Assembly: GCF_031759225.1 (NCBI RefSeq)
Contig: NZ_CP134494.1
Span: 1,796,501 to 1,860,500, forward strand
Direction of reading: 5' to 3'
From: Mesobacillus jeotgali
GTDB taxonomy: Bacteria; Bacillota; Bacilli; Bacillales; Cytobacillaceae
DNA: 64,000 nt
Position numbers and translations under genes: made by a program. Shown here piece by piece: positions 61,914-64,000 of the stretch. The stretch's first letter is position 1. Every line of letters starts with the position of its first letter. Under the pieces are notes generated by a model that was given only the letters and a program-made list of their open reading frames with translations, had not been told where the DNA came from and did no database searches.

Positions 61914-62510
61914 ATGGATGAAGGCTCTTTAATTATTTCTGGCATAGGTATGGCCATAGGGGTTTTTTACTCAATTTATCATCTTTTTATTAGTAAAACG
62001 TCAGCCGGCTTGGAGAAAGAAATAGAAGAGAAGATGCAAGCCCATCCAGTCGCCAATGTGATCCGTTATTTGATCTTCATTGCTGTAAACTCTTTCCTTG
62101 GAAATATGTTTTTTGACATAGGATGGCTTTTATGGATTAGTTTTTTCTCTGCAGTTGCATTATGGATTTTGCTGGTGGAGCATCAGTTTAACTTTTCATA
62201 CCTAAGCAGTATCTTTATGATTCTCTTGATTTTTTCAGGAGCTGGTGTACCGACCCATCAACAATCGTTTATAAATCATATTAGTGATCATACAGAATAC
62301 GAATGTCTAAGAATTGAGTGCGTGAAAGTCTCTGAAGTGCATGTTAATGATGAATTGAAGACTGAGATAAAAACTTTATCCATTCAAGGTTATTCATTTG
62401 ATTGGTATATGCTATTTGCCAGAGGAGGTCTGACTTTGAAAGATGAAGATGGCAATATAAAGGTATTCAGCGGGGTTAACATCGGGGGCCTATGGCTGCT
62501 GGACAAGTGA
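61914..62510 (+). CDS. membrane protein of unknown function
   Basis: A 198-residue protein with an N-terminal helix (SLIISGIGMAIGVFYSIYHLF), a short cytoplasmic or amphipathic segment, three further hydrophobic stretches (residues about 50-115) and a soluble C-terminal domain rich in beta-type sequence. ATG 61914 is eight bases after GGGGTG. Not recognised. Confidence 0.62.
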   Translation: MDEGSLIISGIGMAIGVFYSIYHLFISKTSAGLEKEIEEKMQAHPVANVIRYLIFIAVNSFLGNMFFDIGWLLWISFFSAVALWILLVEHQFNFSYLSSIFMILLIFSGAGVPTHQQSFINHISDHTEYECLRIECVKVSEVHVNDELKTEIKTLSIQGYSFDWYMLFARGGLTLKDEDGNIKVFSGVNIGGLWLLDK

Positions 62511-62567
62511 TTATGATTTAGGTGCTTTGAAGAAAACCACTCATGAAGTTTTTTAGGAGGGGGATGC

Positions 62568-62795
62568 ATGGCTGGAACAATATTTTGGCTGTTGGTATTA
62601 GCATTTGGCTTCCTGTTTATTGGCGGCTTGATCAATAAATCATGGAAGTTTCTTTTTATGAGCGGACTTGCTGTGACTCTTCCGTCTCTCTATTTTTTGG
62701 GAGCCGAGAATTGGTTTAGGAGTTTGGCCCTTGTTCCATTGCTCCCATTTGGCTTGAGTTATTATATGGCGAGAATGCAGAAGTCTACGAGATAA
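62568..62795 (+). CDS. small membrane protein
   Basis: A 75-residue protein with two to three hydrophobic helices (FWLLVLAFGFLFIGGLI; FLFMSGLAVTLPSLYFLG; LALVPLLPFGLSYYMA) and a basic C-terminus. The ATG follows AGGAGGGGGAT, an unusually strong site. No family recognised. Confidence 0.65.
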   Translation: MAGTIFWLLVLAFGFLFIGGLINKSWKFLFMSGLAVTLPSLYFLGAENWFRSLALVPLLPFGLSYYMARMQKSTR

Positions 62796-62840
62796 CAGCA
62801 TACAGTGACTTTGATACATTTTTTAATTATGGAGGATCAT

Positions 62841-63302
62841 ATGGAATTTCGAATAGCTAAGAAAAGTGATATTGATCAATTAATTAGAATGAGATGGGAT
62901 TTCACGCTTGAAGATTACCCCGAAATGGGGGAGGGCGTGGAGTATGGTTCCTTTGAAAAAGAATGCAGAGAGTTCCTTGAAACTGCTATACAGAGCGGGA
63001 AGTGGTTTGTTTGGGTGGCCGAAAACAACGGGAAAATCGTTTCACATATCTATATAGAATTGATTCAAAAAGTTCCGCGTCCTGGCAGGACCACAAATCC
63101 CTTTGCTTATATGACAAATGTATATACTGTTCCCGGACATAGGGGAAAAGGGATAGGCAGCAAGCTGCTATCATGTGTCAATGAATGGGCTGAGGAAATG
63201 AAGTTTGAATTTATCATCGTCTGGCCCAGTGATGCAGGCATCGAGTTTTATGGAAGAAACGGCTACACACATTGTAAGGAGCCCATGGAAAGGCATTTTT
63301 AA
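62841..63302 (+). CDS. GNAT-family N-acetyltransferase
   Basis: A complete 153-residue GNAT enzyme: MEFRIAKKSDIDQLIRMRWDF at the start, the acetyl-CoA motif VPGHRGKGIGSKLL, and the closing FYGRNGYTHCKEPM. ATG 62841 follows GGAGG by six bases. Substrate unknown. Contrast with the truncated GNAT at 54.8 kb. Confidence 0.85.
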   Translation: MEFRIAKKSDIDQLIRMRWDFTLEDYPEMGEGVEYGSFEKECREFLETAIQSGKWFVWVAENNGKIVSHIYIELIQKVPRPGRTTNPFAYMTNVYTVPGHRGKGIGSKLLSCVNEWAEEMKFEFIIVWPSDAGIEFYGRNGYTHCKEPMERHF

Positions 63303-63401
63303 GAAGAAATAAACGTTTGGGTGTGTAAATAATCAGATTATTTGAAACCTTCCCGCCTGACTTGCGTAGTACTTACTATAATGCAAAAAGGGGTGAAAGT
63401 T

Positions 63402-64000
63402 ATGAAACGTTTAAGTTTCAATTCGGAAAATACATCGAATCTAATCCTCGTATCCGCGATTATAATAATGATCAGCAGTTTGTTCATGCCACTCGTTTTT
63501 GTTTATTTTATACAGGATTATCTTTATCTGTCAGCTGATAAATGGTTTTACGTTACGCCACCTTCTGCTTATATCATTTTCATGATCGGGATGCTTTGGG
63601 TAGCGGTAAGTTTATTGCTGCATTTATTTTTAAAGTGGAAGTTTGATTGGAAAAGCCTAAAGTGGGTTTCACTTCTCCTAATCTCAGGCAGCATTCCATT
63701 TTTCATGTTTGGTGTGTCTAACTATTACTACCTTGATGACAAGGGTATGCATTTTAATGAGCATAAAACGTTCAATACAATTGACTCTTATTATTGGGAC
63801 GATATTAAAGAAGCGAAAGAGATTTTCGTGAAAAGCAACGGAGCAACTGTCCTTGACCATTTAACTCTGATCAACAAATCCGGAGAAGTAATCGAACTGC
63901 CTTATAACACCAAGGTACAGAACAACAAATTCAAAATCATGGAGAAACTGCAGGAAAACAATATTCCCCTAACCAATAACATGGGAGATTTATATGAGTG
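63402..64000 (+). CDS. membrane protein, 3' end outside window
   Basis: An open frame of 199 codons from ATG 63402 to the window end, preceded by AAAGGGGTGAAAG. Three hydrophobic helices are visible (SNLILVSAIIIMISSLFMPL; YIIFMIGMLWVAVSLLLHLF; WVSLLLISGSIPFFMFGVS), followed by a soluble domain (YYYLDDKGMHFNEHKTFNTI, WDDIKEAKEIFVK), a layout resembling membrane-anchored PH-like domains. Not recognised; incomplete. Confidence 0.65.
   Translation, partial: MKRLSFNSENTSNLILVSAIIIMISSLFMPLVFVYFIQDYLYLSADKWFYVTPPSAYIIFMIGMLWVAVSLLLHLFLKWKFDWKSLKWVSLLLISGSIPFFMFGVSNYYYLDDKGMHFNEHKTFNTIDSYYWDDIKEAKEIFVKSNGATVLDHLTLINKSGEVIELPYNTKVQNNKFKIMEKLQENNIPLTNNMGDLYE

Overview
The window is a low-to-moderate GC chromosomal segment of a Gram-positive endospore-former of the Bacillaceae, probably Bacillus or Mesobacillus-like. 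The evidence is the mutS-mutL / mreBH / miaA-hfq / spoVK / hflX / ynbB / glnR-glnA order, strong AGGAGG-type ribosome binding sites, frequent TTG and GTG starts, and Bacillus-type regulatory sites (GlnR boxes, cre boxes, candidate sigma-B promoters). Species level is inference. No rRNA, tRNA, insertion sequence or CRISPR array was seen.

Layout. 1-15.2 kb is conserved core: end of mutS, mutL, a membrane protein, a DinB-fold protein, mreBH, miaA, hfq, spoVK, a glutaredoxin, an RsbR-like STAS protein, a TRIC-type channel, hflX, the YnbB PLP protein and the glnRA operon. 15.5-27.1 kb is a phenylacetate degradation operon: paaK, paaABCD, an EthD-family gene, two crotonase-fold genes (paaF, paaG), an aldehyde dehydrogenase, paaH, paaJ, a third crotonase, and the regulator paaX. 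27.15-28.03 kb is a 17-copy tandem repeat of 52 bp. 28.1-31.5 kb holds a P1 peptidase, a nitroreductase, a gamma-carbonic-anhydrase/PaaY-like protein and a FabK-like flavoprotein.

31.9-45.4 kb reads as an aromatic amino acid catabolic island. It carries a TrpXYZ-type ABC importer, a FlK-like hotdog thioesterase, phenylalanine dehydrogenase, 2-oxoacid dehydrogenase E1alpha/E1beta/E2 without E3, 4-hydroxyphenylpyruvate dioxygenase interrupted by one amber codon, a HisC-like aminotransferase, a flavin reductase-like protein, a fumarylacetoacetase-family protein and homogentisate 1,2-dioxygenase. With the paa operon this suggests the route Phe -> phenylpyruvate -> phenylacetyl-CoA (oxidative decarboxylation) -> PaaABC(D) ring epoxidation -> beta-oxidation, and in parallel Tyr -> 4-hydroxyphenylpyruvate -> homogentisate -> fumarate + acetoacetate. 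AT-rich palindromes centred on AACGTT lie at the paaK and ABC-importer promoters, and related elements lie at the thioesterase/phenylalanine dehydrogenase promoter. Two perfect cre matches lie in the importer leader and before the dehydrogenase. Together these imply shared induction plus catabolite repression.

45.5-64 kb is accessory. It contains a helically phased CGCCAATAAA array before an extra RNase J paralogue, a self-regulated ArsR/SRPBCC operon, a SWIM-SNF2 helicase, a second RsbR-like STAS gene, a 37-residue membrane microprotein, a PAF-acetylhydrolase-like hydrolase, an AadK-like adenylyltransferase followed by a truncated acetyltransferase, a second 52-bp tandem array of the same family (16 copies), a PAP2 phosphatase, and a run of small enzyme and membrane genes. 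The last gene runs off the window.
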